Below, piece after piece: positions 53,101-64,000 of a stretch of 64,000 nt of DNA. Under the pieces are notes generated by a model. It was given only the letters and a program-made list of their open reading frames with translations, had not been told where the DNA came from and made no database searches. Numbering within the stretch: the first letter of the stretch is position 1; every line of letters begins with the position of its first letter. Source of the stretch: Synchiropus splendidus (taxonomy: Eukaryota; Chordata; Actinopteri; Syngnathiformes; Callionymidae); assembly GCF_027744825.2 (NCBI RefSeq), contig NC_071347.1, forward strand, positions 18,734,001-18,798,000. Direction: 5' to 3'. The position numbers and the translations under genes are program-made.

Positions 53101-56100
53101 TGCAGTAGTCGTACATAGTTACAGAATAATATGGAAGTTTTTCAGCTGAAGTTGTATTGCCAGCACCAGTAGTACTCATACCAATACCAGCAAGTGTAGA
53201 GCAGTTGTTGTACTTCCAGTACTTTGAGTATTAAAGCAGTTGTACCATGAGTATTCATAGCAGTAGGTCAAGTACTCGTGATAGTAGCATTGAAACTGCA
53301 CTAGTAGCAGTTCACTTAAAGTCAGTGTACCAGCCAGATTATTGCAGTACTGCAAGTTGTAAAATTAACAATAGCTGTAGCAGCAGTACTGCTGCATGAG
53401 TACAAGAAATGTCAGTAGAAAAACATGTAAAGTATCATGAGGAGTTTTTGGGGGATGGTAATAGTAGTAAAGAAGCTCAGGTGACGTGTGGGAATAATGT
53501 CAGGGCGTTGTTGAGGAGGAGTATGAAGCTGCAGTCGGCCGAGCACAGTCTTCAGTATCTGCCGCACTATTTATCAGAGTAACCGCGGACACCCTGGAAC
53601 GGCCCCTCTCTGTCGGAGACATTCGTCTTCACGCTCCGCCACTCGTCCGTCTGTCTCGGCCTTCGCTGATCTATCGCTCCGCTCGTCTTCCATCCTCCTG
53701 CCAACTGCTGATCTGCTATCAAATGTCCATCGAGCTCTTGCCCTCCTGACCAGGCGGAAAGTGAGTCCAGCGGGAGGTGATGCTGAGGAGCAGGGAAAGC
53801 TCTGCCAGTGAGGACACCATCCCAAGCGCCAACGTAGCCGAAGTGCCGACGCTGAAGGGCCACGACGGCCTTGTGTCACTCACACTGCAGCAGCTTGATG
53901 TCCACCAGCAGCTCCAGGGTCAGCAGCAGAACCACCAGCACCACACAGGCCACCAGGAAGCAGTTGAAGCCGGCGGACAGCAGGCAGACCTGCCACAGCG
54001 CCGCTCGGCGACCGCAGCAGGGCTTCAGCCAGTTGGAGCTGTGCAGAGAGAGACGGTGAGAAGTCTCACAACTGCTTGAACAGATTTGTATTTCAGCAGA
54101 TGCCGCTATTCTGCAGGTGCTATTCCGCATACTACAGTACCGTTACTCCTCATGCATGTCACGTGACGACCGACATAAACGTCGATTTTAGTGTAATACA
54201 CATCCACTACACATTCAGTTTTCAACTCATTCAACTTAAAAAAATCGTAGCATGAAAATAGAATTTAAAAAACTGTAAAAACTGTAAATGAAAAAAAGCT
54301 TTGAAATATGCACAAGTAAACAAAAACTTCAATTATTATCACAATTATTACACATGAAAATAATAAATATTTCCCCATTTTCAGCAATAAAGTAACATTT
54401 GAGGTGACCATAATGTGCTCATATTTTAGTTTTTTTTTCTTCTTTAAGATGAATTTGTTTCATTAAATAGCAGTCTATCCAAGGTGTTTTCAATAAGAGC
54501 AAATATTAGCAAAACATAAGTCATTCCTTCATCAGACACGCCGCCGTGCAGCCGGTATTAAAGAGGGATGTTACACCGCGCTTTTATAAACCGTTAAATC
54601 ATGCTCCACTTGGTGCACCATCTGGACACAGACAGCCAGAACGGAATGATCTCCTGGTATCACTCCTCCTTGTTGTCATTTACTGTCAGCTGAACGTGTG
54701 CAACAGCCGCCAGCGCAGGTTCACCGTGTCGGACGGTGATCCAACAGACAGGCTCGCGCTCCCAGGCCTTCGCGCTCAATAAAATATGACAAATATCCAG
54801 AAGGATTTCCTGCCCCCGCAGCACACAGCGTGAGAACATCTATTGTCACCTGTCCCCGCCGAAGCAAAACCACAATCAATATCTGTCCGGCGACAAAGGA
54901 GCGAGGCGGGGTGCAATTCATTCTGGGCTCCTTGTGCTTCCGCGCGAAATGAAAGTGGCAAACGTTGAGATGATGCCAGTTTAAACCACCGCTGGGCAAG
55001 AGCCAGGAAAGACAGACGGGGAGCCCAAAGAAGAGAGCGAAACCATTCCCTGCTGATCCCATTTGGGAAGATGAGATTATATGAGGCAGTGAAATTATAG
55101 TTTGACCCTCAGATTTTCTAAAATAATTCACTCCATCAGATCAGGGGCAGTATTCATCAGATGCTGGATGAATTATGAACCTATTGTCTTCTACTTGACC
55201 ATCGCAACAGTTTCGACAAGGAAGAAGAACGTTCACGGTCCCGCCGCAGCTCTTCTGAGAAAGGCTGCTCTAGTCTGAGTCTCAAACTGATGGCGAAGCT
55301 GCTCAAATGCTGCTTCAATTGAAGGACATTTCTTTGGTCCTGGGCAGGTTTATATTCAGAACAACCTACAGCTCCAGAGAACATCGCTCCAACTCCTGGG
55401 AATTAGTTCGCCCCGATTTTTGACTCTTCATTTTGTATTTTTATTTTGCGTTTCACTGAATTCTTTCTTAGCAAAGTGTCTCTGATCTTTTGAAGCAGAC
55501 AAGCATGACATCAGAATAAATGTAGTTTTCCCTCAGACAAAAATACCTTACATCCAACAACTTCCAAAACTTCAACTTTTTTGCTTTAACTCTCATAAAG
55601 CCAGTTTGATGAGTCAACGTTATTGCTAAAACAATTTTTTTGGTCGCTTTCAGATTAAAAAAAATCTCACGCAAAAACCCTAACAACATTAACTTGAGTC
55701 ATCTTCACGTTTCTGCAACACCAGCTTTGAAACGCATCCCCCTTTGAGAGGAAACTTTCAGCTTTATAGCACTCTGGTTTCCTCCCACAGAGGTGCGAAC
55801 TGTTCAAAAACGCTGTGTGTTTTCGTTAAAATAAGCCAAAGGTCATAGATCAGAAAGTGCCACCTAGTGGCCTCTAAAACTGAGCGGAACATTTCATGAA
55901 AATCTTTATGTTTAATGTTTAAAAAATGTATACTTGTGAGACCCCCAAAATTGATCTCATAGAAAGGTATACACATAAATATTTCAGTGGTTTGTAAAGC
56001 TGAGAAAAAGGAATTTGTTGGTGAAGATACTTGCATTGCTGTGTAAGGTTCTGCAGGGGGGCGTGGCTTCAACTGAAGTCTCAATATAAACAGCATTTGG

Positions 56101-59100
56101 AGCTTTGTCAAGACGTGAATCCTCAAAACGAAACCTTTCCGTAATGACCAGCCTCAAACAGCAGTCGTTCGTGGCCTGTTAGACAAGACCATAACCCTTT
56201 GGTCGCATGGTTGAACCTCCTATTGTGTGGAATAATAACTCACTCACGCCGGGCAGAAAAGGTATTAATTTCATAACACTGTAAAGGAATACCGCCACTG
56301 GAAGCAGCGCAAATGGCAGTGATGGATCACCCCCGGCTCAGAAACTTAATTCTAGGGAAATCACTTTCAACCTGAAGACCGGAACTATTTATGAAGCGGG
56401 TTGGTACAAAGTGGGCGGAATCGCACCGATGAATTCCACACTGGTTCGGAGGAGTGAAGCAATATAGGCCAGTATCAAGTGCTGGCTGAAAGTGCGGGGA
56501 AAAGGAGAGGTCAGGCTGAGGAGCAGGACTCGGATCGATGGTGGGCTGAGATGAAGCGATAGGGTTTGTACGCGACGCCGTCTGCAGCGGCTCTGGCCGC
56601 AGGGTTTTATATGGACGGGTGGGATCAGACGGAGACATCAGGAAGGAGGAGTCTGGAGTCTGGATCAGGAAGGAGAGAAGTTTGGAGATACAACTTGGAT
56701 ACATGGAGAGGAGGGACGGAAGAGCCTTGGAGACCATGAAGCTTGGCTAACTTTTATGCACCCACCTCTGCTAGAACAAGGAAGAAGACTTGATCTTTCC
56801 ATCCCTTCATGAATGATAGTCAAAGGTGAGATGAGAGAAACAAGGCTCTATTCTGAGTTTCAAACTCATGGCATAGAGGGCATCAGTCTCAGCAGGGAAG
56901 CTCCTCTCCCCAGCCACTTCCAACAGGTACGAGGTGCTCCGAGGCCAGCAGGGAGGTAGAACCTCTCCGTGTCCTCGGTCTGCCCAATGGCCTCCTCCCT
57001 GATGGACAAACCTCTCCCGGGTGACATCCTGAAGGCATCCTTAGTAGAAGCCCTAACCACCTCACCGGTACTTCGAGCCTCTCCTGAATGTCTCTTGATC
57101 CTATCCCTGAAGCCGATTCCAGACACTTGTTTCCTCTTGTTCTTCCAAAGCTGCTGACCATAGGTGAGGTAGACTGGCCCATACAGCGAGAGCCTTGCCT
57201 TGTGGCTCAGCTCCATAATTCAGGTTCAGATTGATCCGATATTAAAATGCTCCACTGAGGTTCGTGTCGGGCGATGAGGCTGCAATTTTTAGCTCCAAGT
57301 GTCACAAGGGATAAAAGAACGAGGCGAAACTTTCATTCATAATGGCGGTTAAATACTGTGGCTTTAAACGGCTGGCGTCGCCCTGTGAGGTCTCTAAATC
57401 ATTGATTGAACTTTCAGGCTCACGCCGCTCAGCGAAAAACTCACACACGCAGCAGAAGAGACCTGCGGCGGCGGCTGCACGCTTCAGGTTGCTCTGGGAA
57501 GAAGCGAATCAGACGGAATTCACCGAGCATGACTGCGACTGGCAGGCAGGTCGCTGAGAGTGGCGCGAGCAAGTGACACTCATTGCCCACCTCGGTCGTA
57601 ATGGCTTTCCATCAACAGCAGGACTGTGGTTTGATGATTGTATGAAGGTGGAAGCTTGGGGGAGAGCTGGGTTTTTACCCACTGGATGAATTTACGGACG
57701 AGGAGTGGACCAGGATGGTGTCAGTGGAAGGAAGAGAACGAAGGTGTTGAGATGAGTCATTGAGACGTAGATGGTCTTCAGTATCAGAGATAGCGGCGGT
57801 CGAATCAGGATTAAGGCCCATTAATGCTCCCTTTACGCACAAAATTGTATCGCTCTGTTACCGTCACTGATCACATTCTTAACGTTGGTATCGCTGTTGG
57901 TAACGCTGTTGGTAACGCGCCGTCCATATCCGTCCGTAACGTTGAGCATGAATAGGCCTTTAGCGGTAAGTGACAGCCGCTGGCTCTGCTGTTGTCTGAG
58001 CAGATTTTGGAACCAATTGGACGACGATTAACGTTCCTCCATGACAAACATCACCTTCTCTTTCCTTGCCAACCTTCTACCGAGACGGAACTCACCAGCG
58101 GGGACTCCGAATCCGATCTCTGGCGGAGAAATGGGCCACGTACACAATGCAAATGGAGATGGATGGGGCTCCATGTGCGGAGCAGCAGACAAGCCGTCCC
58201 TGATAAATGGGTTTTCACCGGGACACTTGATCTCTCTCCCTCTCGGCCTAAAAAGCAATCTCACACTTTGCATGTCTGTGAATATTAACAAACCTTCAGA
58301 CCCGGCACTCAAATGTCATCCATTGTGTCGCACAAGGTGCCAGGCGAGAGACAATTTGATGGAGTGGACTGATCCTCTTGCTGTTTGAAATGGAGTGAGC
58401 AGTGCGGTAGAGGAAGGGAAATGTATTTTTCTCCTTTGACATATATCAACACAAAAATGGTGCTAAAGCCGCTGAGCTATTGCTGCTGACTGGAGTCTCA
58501 CCAGAATCTAACAGAAACCTTTACTGCCATTTATTTCATTTGGACTGCTGTAGTTTCACTTCGACCTTCAGGCCCACGCACCTCAGAGTCCAGACTTGTG
58601 ACTGGTACACAACCACCATTTGTATTCATAAAAATAAGGTTTGCATAATTTGAACTGTCATATTTTGGACTCATTATGCCATGAAGTAGCATTGCCAGGT
58701 GTGAGACAGTGGTGAGGTGTGCTGCAGGTGTCACAGAGGAGTTGAAGGTGGAGGTGGGACTGCACCAAGGCTCAGCTCTGAGCCCCTTCTTGTTTGCCAT
58801 GGTGATGGACAGGTTGACAGATGAGGTTAGACAAGAAGCCCCTTGGACCATGATGTTTGCAGATGACATTGTGGTGAGAGCAGGGAGCAAGTGGAAGATA
58901 AGCTAGAGAGGTGGAGGTTTGCCTTAGAAAGGAGAGGAATGAAGGTTAGCTGCAGTAAGATGGAATACATGCGTGTGAATGAGAGGGACCTAAATGGACA
59001 GGTGAAGTTACAGGATGTGGAGATAAAGAAAGTAGGGGGTTTGAAGTACTGAGGTTCAACTGTCCAGGGCCATGGAGAGTGTGAGGAAGAGGTGAAGAAC

Positions 59101-62100
59101 AGGCGGGCAGGGCCTTTAACTTATCTATTTGTTCACCATCAAAACAATACAATAATTCCAGTACATGAAATATAATCTTTCAATTTTGAGAAATATTTCC
59201 CAACAATTGCAACATTTTGGATCACACTTCCGAGCTGGGCCAAACCTGATTTGACCCACGGTCGTCTAGCTAGCAAGCTAGCTCGTGCGTCCTAACCCCA
59301 CACCAGTGGCGCCGCACCTCCCTGTAGCCAGAAAGTTTGCGCCAGATCACGGCGTTAACTGACCCGAACTTGGCTCACGAGCCCTGATAAAAAATTAAAT
59401 AAAATCACCATTAATTTATTTCATTGTTAATCATGAAAGCATTACATTAGCTTCCATTGATATACCAATGTATTCTATTAAAAATAAACAATTTATTTGT
59501 AAATATTAAAAAAATAATCAATAAAATCTCTCTTGAAAAGGCTCATGACCACGCAAATTACATTAAATTTAAGAAAAATTAAAATACAGTTGTTTTTTTT
59601 TTTACATTTAACTGAGTCACCAAAACAATGCTGGAGTAGTTTGACACGCCTTATAACTTCCACTTCTACATGAACTTGTGAATGTCTTCCACAAAAATTC
59701 TATAATCAAGAGGCTTCTCCCAAATATAGACATAAAGATTTGAACAATTCCACAACATTTATCGCAGTAAACAAACACAAAACAAAAGAAACCAAGTCTG
59801 CTGCTGCTTTCTTCTCCATTCTTTGGCACAGCCAGCGTAGCAAAGGCACATTACTGCCCCCTTCAGGTCACAAATAGCTAACTCACAGTGTGACAGAGTT
59901 CTTCCCCGGCGAGACTGGTTTAACTTCAATAAGATATTTCGCAATTTAATCTTGTGTGATCTTGCAGCCTCGAATCTTGTTGGTATCACACCCCGAGGGT
60001 GATACCAACAAACCCACAACAAGCTGTGCATGAACCTGCTGGTTCTAAACTCCCTGCAAGTCGAGCTTCACAACCTCAACCAGGACGTGACAAGACACTA
60101 GAGCTCCTGTAGATCCAAAAAACACAAATCTCTGATCAGAAATTCTCATCGTGAGCTCAATACAAGGCAACAGTCGAGAGCACGGACCCATTCCGAAGCA
60201 TCTCCACCACCCCGCCTTCCTTCACTCGCCTCTGGTCAGAACGACAGGTTGACCTACATGAACCATCTGTCACGGCTGCAGAACCTCACACCTCTCAGTC
60301 TGGCGTCTCTGTGAGATCAACATGTCCGTGTACGACCATCACAGCCAGCCCAACTTCAGACGCCCCCGTAACGTGACCCTTTTGCTCCTGGTTAACACGA
60401 CCGTGTCCGTCAACAAGAGGACAGAAAGCTCAATGTGTTGCCTCTGAAATGAATCCTAGAAATGATTTCACACAACCAACAAATAATTTGTCTGCGATCA
60501 GTTTGTGAGACTTTGGAGAACTAAAGGAGAGCGTCACACTTCCTGTTGATAATTCAGCAGGAAGTTAAAGGAGCTAATCAACAGAGTGAGGACATTTTTG
60601 CAAAGTGAGGACATTTTGTCCGGTCCTCACTTTGTCAAGCCTCATTCTGGGGGTTAAAACTACAAAATAGCCTGGTTATTATAACTGGGTTTTAGTTTGG
60701 TTCAGAGTAAAGGTTAAGTTTAGCCGTTTGTTTTAGATGGTTAGGTTAAGGGGAGAGGCTGGGGAAAGGGTTATGCCACTGTACGTCAACAATGGTCCTC
60801 ACTAAGAGAGGACAGTTGCGTGTGCGCAGCTTCGAGAGTTTCGAGGGGCGACAGAGACCTAAAGATCAATGCCACATGTTTTATCTTCCTCTGTGGGGTC
60901 TGCTGAAGATAATCCGTGTGGCTCCGCCTTCATCTGTTCAGTGAGTCAAGGCGTCTCCAAGCGCCCCCCCACCCGTAATGACTCCACTTTAAGGACATAT
61001 TAAACAAGCTTTTAATTTAGCTGCACTACGGTGGGCGGCACATGAAAACACCGCGGACCTTCCAGCAGGTTCTGGACCAAGTCTATAAATAGTTGAATCC
61101 AAAACTGCATGTGCCCCTGGTTGCCCGCGAGAACATTCACCTCCTACGTAATCGCCCACGTCTCCTGATGAAGAGCCGCGAGAAGCTGCCGCGCACGACT
61201 AAATGTGCGTCCTCCGGTGTGTTTCTATCCGCTCCCCCTTTTTTTAAATCCACAAAACAAAAGTCAGGCGAGGAGGCTTCATCAAAGGACGGAGCTCATT
61301 TCACAGGTAATGAGCTTTTCCTCTTCCCACCTTGGAAATAAGTCTGTGTTTGAGTGTGAGACCGGATCCGTCCACGCAGAGACGCGGCGTCTAGCGGGCG
61401 CCGTCTGTACCTTCTGTATATTATCACGCGGCGGGAACCGTTCCGCCGATGGTTGGACTGTCCAGCATTGCTCCTCAGTTAGTCACATGACATGTTCCCA
61501 GTCGCAGCCAGGGGAAACTCGACATGTGGGATTGGCACCTGAGATCAGGAATTCCAATCTTCTAAGCTGCTGAACGGAATGTTACTGGGCGAGAAGAGGC
61601 GACTTCCGAGACAGATTTGGAAGTCAGTAAAAAATAGTGAAACACTCTTCGCAAAAATAACATTGACGCTGTATAACAAGGCAAACATACGGAGAAGGAT
61701 AGAAAGACGTGAAATGTCCCTTCGTATACACCAGAAATAGATTTGAAAATAGAGACACAGACAAAGTCTTCTGTTGTAAATGTGTCCATTATATGACAGA
61801 TAAAGATCAAGACAAAAGTCATCACTTTGACTGAATATTTCTGTGTATTTCAAGGCTGACTGTTCGCCCAAAGTTGCACCTACTACTCCCCAGCAGCAGT
61901 GGTTCTCCACTGGTTTGACTCTGAAAAACACCACCTCCCCATAATGTCAAGCTGCGTCCCAAAAGCAAAACGTCACCCTGGATTTTTTTCCCAAGGTAGG
62001 GGGTGTCTCCGATTGAGGGGAAAGGGCTGCCACGTGTTGGATCATGACACAGAAACAGAGTGCATTTTATGTCCGTCACAGACCTCCTTAAGGTCCTACC

Positions 62101-62396
62101 TTAGAAGGAAGACTCTACTAAAGTAGCACTGACGTTTGAGGAAAAAAAGACAGACTGCACCAGAGAACCTTTCTGTGTGGTGTAAAACCAAAACAAAGGT
62201 GTGACGTTACCCATCCTTGTCCTCCTCGTCCGGGTTGGAGATGAGCTGAGATCCAGCCAGGGACAGATCCAGAGCCGCCAGGGGCAAGTCTCTGTAGGTG
62301 AAGCCGACCAGGTGGACGGGGCCCACGCACTGGTTCTCCTCCTCCACTTGCTGGGAAATCACCTCCAGCTCCGAGGTGGCGGCTTTTGGGGGGACC
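49514..62396 (-). CDS. tmem266: TMEM266 voltage-sensor protein (9 exons; first coding exon not found)
   Basis: Membrane protein related to Hv1 and other voltage-sensor domains (also called HVRP1). In mammals it is a dimeric, non-conducting sensor found in cerebellar neurons. Exons from 5': 62211-62396, 53884-54038, 52600-52673, 52146-52202, 51938-52076, 50603-50718, 50324-50507, 50201-50263, 49514-50130, giving 529 codons plus stop in one frame. The visible N-terminus is soluble. S1 is at about 75-105 (FLVACVVLVVLLLTLELL), S2 at about 118-135 (VIHWISLAILSVFF), S3 at about 155-170 (VFDGAVIVLSLAPM), and S4 is AIGLIITLRIWRVKRIIDAY with three Arg and one Lys. A coiled coil follows (KVEMDLEIQQYEKAKAV through EREAA), then a Ser/Thr-rich tail with LLSSLSED and SPQLEHRLNIYNKRNQE. 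Human TMEM266 is 531 aa, so only about 20 residues at the start are missing. Confidence 0.93.
50201..50263 (-). CDS. tmem266: tmem266 short exon
   Basis: Acceptor ttcccag, donor gtgagc, 63 bases. It encodes QLGQDDMNNYISQYYSEPSS. The matching human stretch is DDMNSYISQYYNGPSSD. Confidence 0.92.
50324..50507 (-). CDS. tmem266: tmem266 exon, coiled coil end and linker
   Basis: Acceptor cctgcag, donor gtgaga. It encodes FEIRQLRAHLAQQDLDLVAE, REAAMQIHH, and a variable linker ending EPGLAA. Confidence 0.93.
50603..50718 (-). CDS. tmem266: tmem266 exon, coiled coil start
   Basis: Acceptor ctccag, donor gtgagt. It encodes YVLQVKVEMDLEIQQYEKAK, then DEQLDRLTQICQEQA, heptad-like. Confidence 0.95.
50719..51937 (-). 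other. tmem266 intron with AGT/GTA-rich island
   Basis: From about 50,930 to 51,480 the sequence is dominated by AGTA, GTAGT and AGTAC words in an irregular order. No repeat family is recognised. Confidence 0.6.
51938..52076 (-). CDS. tmem266: tmem266 exon with S3 and S4
   Basis: Acceptor ctcctcag, donor gtgagt. It encodes VFDGAVIVLSLAPMVASTVA, then the S4 helix LRIWRVKRIID with charged residues at the usual three-residue spacing. Confidence 0.96.
52146..52202 (-). CDS. tmem266: tmem266 exon, S2-S3 linker
   Basis: Acceptor cctccag, donor gtgagc, 19 codons: TVFRIVVLGIWDYIENKVE. Nearly identical to the human segment as I recall it. Confidence 0.95.
52203..52599 (-). other. tmem266 intron, nothing recognised
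   Basis: No repeat or motif identified. Confidence 0.55.
52600..52673 (-). CDS. tmem266: tmem266 exon with S2
   Basis: Acceptor ctccacag, donor gtgaga. It encodes NNASQFASVIHWISLAILSV and FFTE. Confidence 0.94.
52674..53883 (-). other. tmem266 intron with second AGT/GTA-rich island
   Basis: 52,790-53,480 is again rich in AGTA/GTAGTA/AGTACT words. The part from 53,500 to 53,880 is ordinary sequence. Confidence 0.6.
53884..54038 (-). CDS. tmem266: tmem266 exon with S1
   Basis: Acceptor tgcacag, donor gtgagt. It encodes SNWLKPCCGRRAALWQVCLL, then the S1 helix, then ELLVDIKLLQ. Confidence 0.94.
56866..57216 (-). mobile_element. LINE ORF2 C-terminal fragment, decayed
   Basis: The minus-strand frame begins MELSHKARLSLYGPVYLTYG QQLW, equivalent to the 'SRKAKLSIYRSIYVPTLTYGHELW' segment of the fish LINE family. 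It then continues with degraded GEVVRAST and RPRTR-like pieces in two frames. A shortened, frameshifted relic. Confidence 0.6.
58703..59112 (+). mobile_element. LINE reverse transcriptase fragment, frameshifted
   Basis: The plus-strand frame encodes VRCAAGVTEELKVEVGLHQG, SALSPFLFAMVMDRLTDEV and the catalytic FADD motif (codons 58,856-58,867). A frameshift near 58,890 moves it to another frame (ERWRFALERRGMKV) and an in-frame TGA follows near 59,050. Both ends are truncated, so it cannot be active. Confidence 0.85.
59977..60011. repeat. 13-bp perfect hairpin
   Basis: TTGTTGGTATCAC (59,977-59,989) pairs with GTGATACCAACAA (59,999-60,011) around a nine-base loop that itself can pair as CCC/GGG in another register. 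Confidence 0.8.
60590..60815. repeat. Dispersed fish repeat (GTGAGGAC / GGTCCTCACTTTG family)
   Basis: Contains GTGAGGACATTTTG, GGTCCTCACTTTGTC, AACTGGGTTTTAG, GGTTAGGTTAAGGGGAG and GTCCTCACTAAGAGAGGAC. This order is typical of the family that is also seen at 1,911-2,104. Confidence 0.6.
62211..62396 (-). CDS. tmem266: tmem266 second coding exon (first found)
   Basis: Acceptor gtctcag, donor gtaacg. It encodes SELEVISQQVEEENQ, VGPVHLVGFTYRDLPLAALD and LAGSQLISNPDEEDKDG, matching the TMEM266 N-terminal region. It begins in the third codon position, so an upstream exon must exist. Confidence 0.92.
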
Positions 62397-64000
62397 CTGA
62401 GACACGGACAGGCAGGTCAGGAAAACAGAGTTTGTTTCAGAGGAGACGGAGGTGGTTGCTATTTCTGGAGGGAAATGTGATACCACAACTTCTTTCGAGC
62501 CTGATACATATTTTAAAAACGGCAAAACGCTGTTAAACTGTTAGTCTAGTCTCTTTCATCTGAGCTGGTTATGAGGCTGAGCCTCACAAAGACATCGTAT
62601 TTTGAGGTCACACAACTCGAACGTGCCGGGAGGCGGTCAGCCAATAGGGGACAAGGAGACGTCGTCCTGCAACAGGAGTCTCACACGGCCTGGCAGCTCT
62701 CCCAGAGCAGCCGCTGTGGAGACATTAATAACTTCACAGCGTCGGAAGACATTGATTACCAGAGCAGGAGGATGAAGCTGCGCAGCGTCTGAAGCCACCC
62801 ATCACCTCGAACAGGTGCTGCAGGAGACGCCGGTGCCGGAGAAGATAATGCACTTTATAGAGATTTGAAGGTTTCACTTATATGAAAGATCTCTTTGTCT
62901 GACCTAATAACATTATTGAATTTTAGGTTTTGTTTTATGCTCTTTTTTCTCCGTGTGCAACGTAACTGAAGGAGTTCTGGAGAGGTTTTAATGTCATTCA
63001 TTTCTTATACTTACGGTCATGTGACTGGAAGAACACAATCTCATTGGACAAAAACAATGGATTTACCAACGTTTCATCCGCCATCCTCCGATACTGCAGC
63101 TGCTGGTAGCGGGTGTTGACGGATCTCTTTACCGTTTCTGCCACAATCTGTCCGGTGGAGCGCATAGCACGCGGAATATTTTAAACATAAATAATTTAAA
63201 TACATGTAGGGCAATAATATTAAAAACCCTGTTTCGATGAAAATGAGTGGCTTGGTGATGGTGTGGCTCTGACGGTGGCTATGAGCTCTGGTCACTCACT
63301 AGTGTGTGGACTAGACTCACATCTTCACTTACAAACTGACCGGAAGCAGTGGCGAGTTGTATGTATGTATGTATGAGCCGCTTCAGGAGGAAGTGCGGAC
63401 TGAATTAGGGCAACTCTTGAACCCCAGTTTGGTGATGAGCCGCCCATGATAGGAGGCCATTCATCAGAATAAGTGGGAGGAGAGTCGCCGGGGTCTGAAT
63501 CGTGAGCTTCATCCCTTCTTCCTCCTTGTTGGTTGTCAGTGGAAACTCCTCCAGCATTGATCCAGAGCCATTCCCAGGTGATCTTCCGCCATAAATCGGC
63601 ACGAGGGGATCAATAATTACAGCCAAAGTTTTACTGGCTCCAGAGCAGAAATAATCTTTACTTTCTCACATTAGAGTAAAAAAATGTTTTTAAAGATTTT
63701 ATTATGCATCATGTTGATGCAGTGACCCATTAGAGACGCATTACTTGTAGAGTAGAGGGACAATCCCTCTTTTCGCCGACACATCTTGATAAATATCGCA
63801 GAGGCAGCGCCGACAGACTCCAGATATATTCCAGCAGGAATGAGTCTCACGTGGAGTCTGCGCTGGAAAGAGGCGGAGCAACTGGAAATGAACCCTGAGT
63901 CAGAGTCGGGAGTAACAGAGATTGATAGTGGCTGTTGTGCATATCAGGACAAGTATCGTATCGGCAGGTGTCTTGCGATACGATACTTGTCCCGATACCA
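62397..64000 (-). other. tmem266 5' intron (right edge), first exon not found
   Basis: I found no exon with the right phase. A TATG short tract lies at 63,358-63,375 and a palindrome at 63,947-63,992. Confidence 0.5.
63947..63992. repeat. GTATCG-rich 17-bp palindrome
   Basis: GGACAAGTATCGTATCG (63,947-63,963) is the exact reverse complement of CGATACGATACTTGTCC (63,976-63,992), with a 12-base loop. Related to the repeat at 8,325-8,420. Confidence 0.8.

Larger units (their letters stand above)
54039..62210 (-). other. tmem266 large intron (8.2 kb) with LINE relics
   Basis: It contains LINE fragments at 56,866-57,216 and 58,703-59,112, a hairpin at 59,977-60,011 and a dispersed repeat at 60,590-60,815. 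Most of the remaining intron (54,100-56,850, 57,220-58,700, 60,820-62,200) shows nothing that I can name. Confidence 0.6.

Noticed and set aside
59262..59285. CTAGCTAGCAAGCTAGCTCG palindrome
   Set aside because: Short CTAG-type low complexity; no reason to call it a functional site.
63013..63020. ATGACC followed by gtaagt on the minus strand as a tmem266 first exon
   Set aside because: It would end in phase 0, but the next exon needs two leftover bases; the resulting frame would be wrong.

Overview
The window is vertebrate nuclear DNA, almost certainly from a teleost fish. It has GT-AG introns, long CA/TA microsatellites, and several dispersed repeats common in ray-finned fish: LINE tails, the 'CCGGACTATAAG' element and 'TTAATCGCGATTAATCGCA'. 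There are four real protein-coding genes, and I rebuilt their exons by matching splice sites, reading phase and protein similarity. I see no bacterial, phage, CRISPR, tRNA or rRNA feature.

Layout: (1) 1 to about 33,460, + strand: the 3' part of scaper. Twelve coding exons encode the last 559 residues; the 5' part lies left of the window. (2) About 35,320-39,000, - strand: a complete isl2 LIM-homeodomain gene of six coding exons and 359 aa, tail-to-tail with scaper. (3) About 40,900-48,670, + strand: a complete etfa gene of twelve coding exons and 333 aa, head-to-head with isl2. The two start codons are 1.97 kb apart, and the space between them holds a mosaic of two LINE fragments. (4) About 49,310 to at least 62,396, - strand: tmem266, a voltage-sensor protein, tail-to-tail with etfa. 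Nine exons (529 aa) are found; the first coding exon was not found and probably lies beyond the right edge.

The order SCAPER-ISL2-ETFA-TMEM266 with these relative orientations is the arrangement I recall from human chromosome 15q24, so this is a conserved synteny block. The genes do not form one pathway. SCAPER is a cytoplasmic/ER regulator linked to the cell cycle and to mRNA decay. ISL2 is a neuronal transcription factor. ETFA is a mitochondrial electron carrier subunit. TMEM266 is a membrane voltage sensor.

No new multi-gene system is visible. The more interesting non-coding signals are a 126-nt fold-back hairpin in a scaper intron, a perfect TCTCGCGAGA promoter palindrome upstream of etfa, a long inverted repeat around a CA microsatellite, oppositely oriented copies of one non-autonomous element, and AGT/GTA-rich islands in tmem266 introns. 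All calls were made by eye from the sequence; family names rest on remembered protein and repeat sequences, with no database search.
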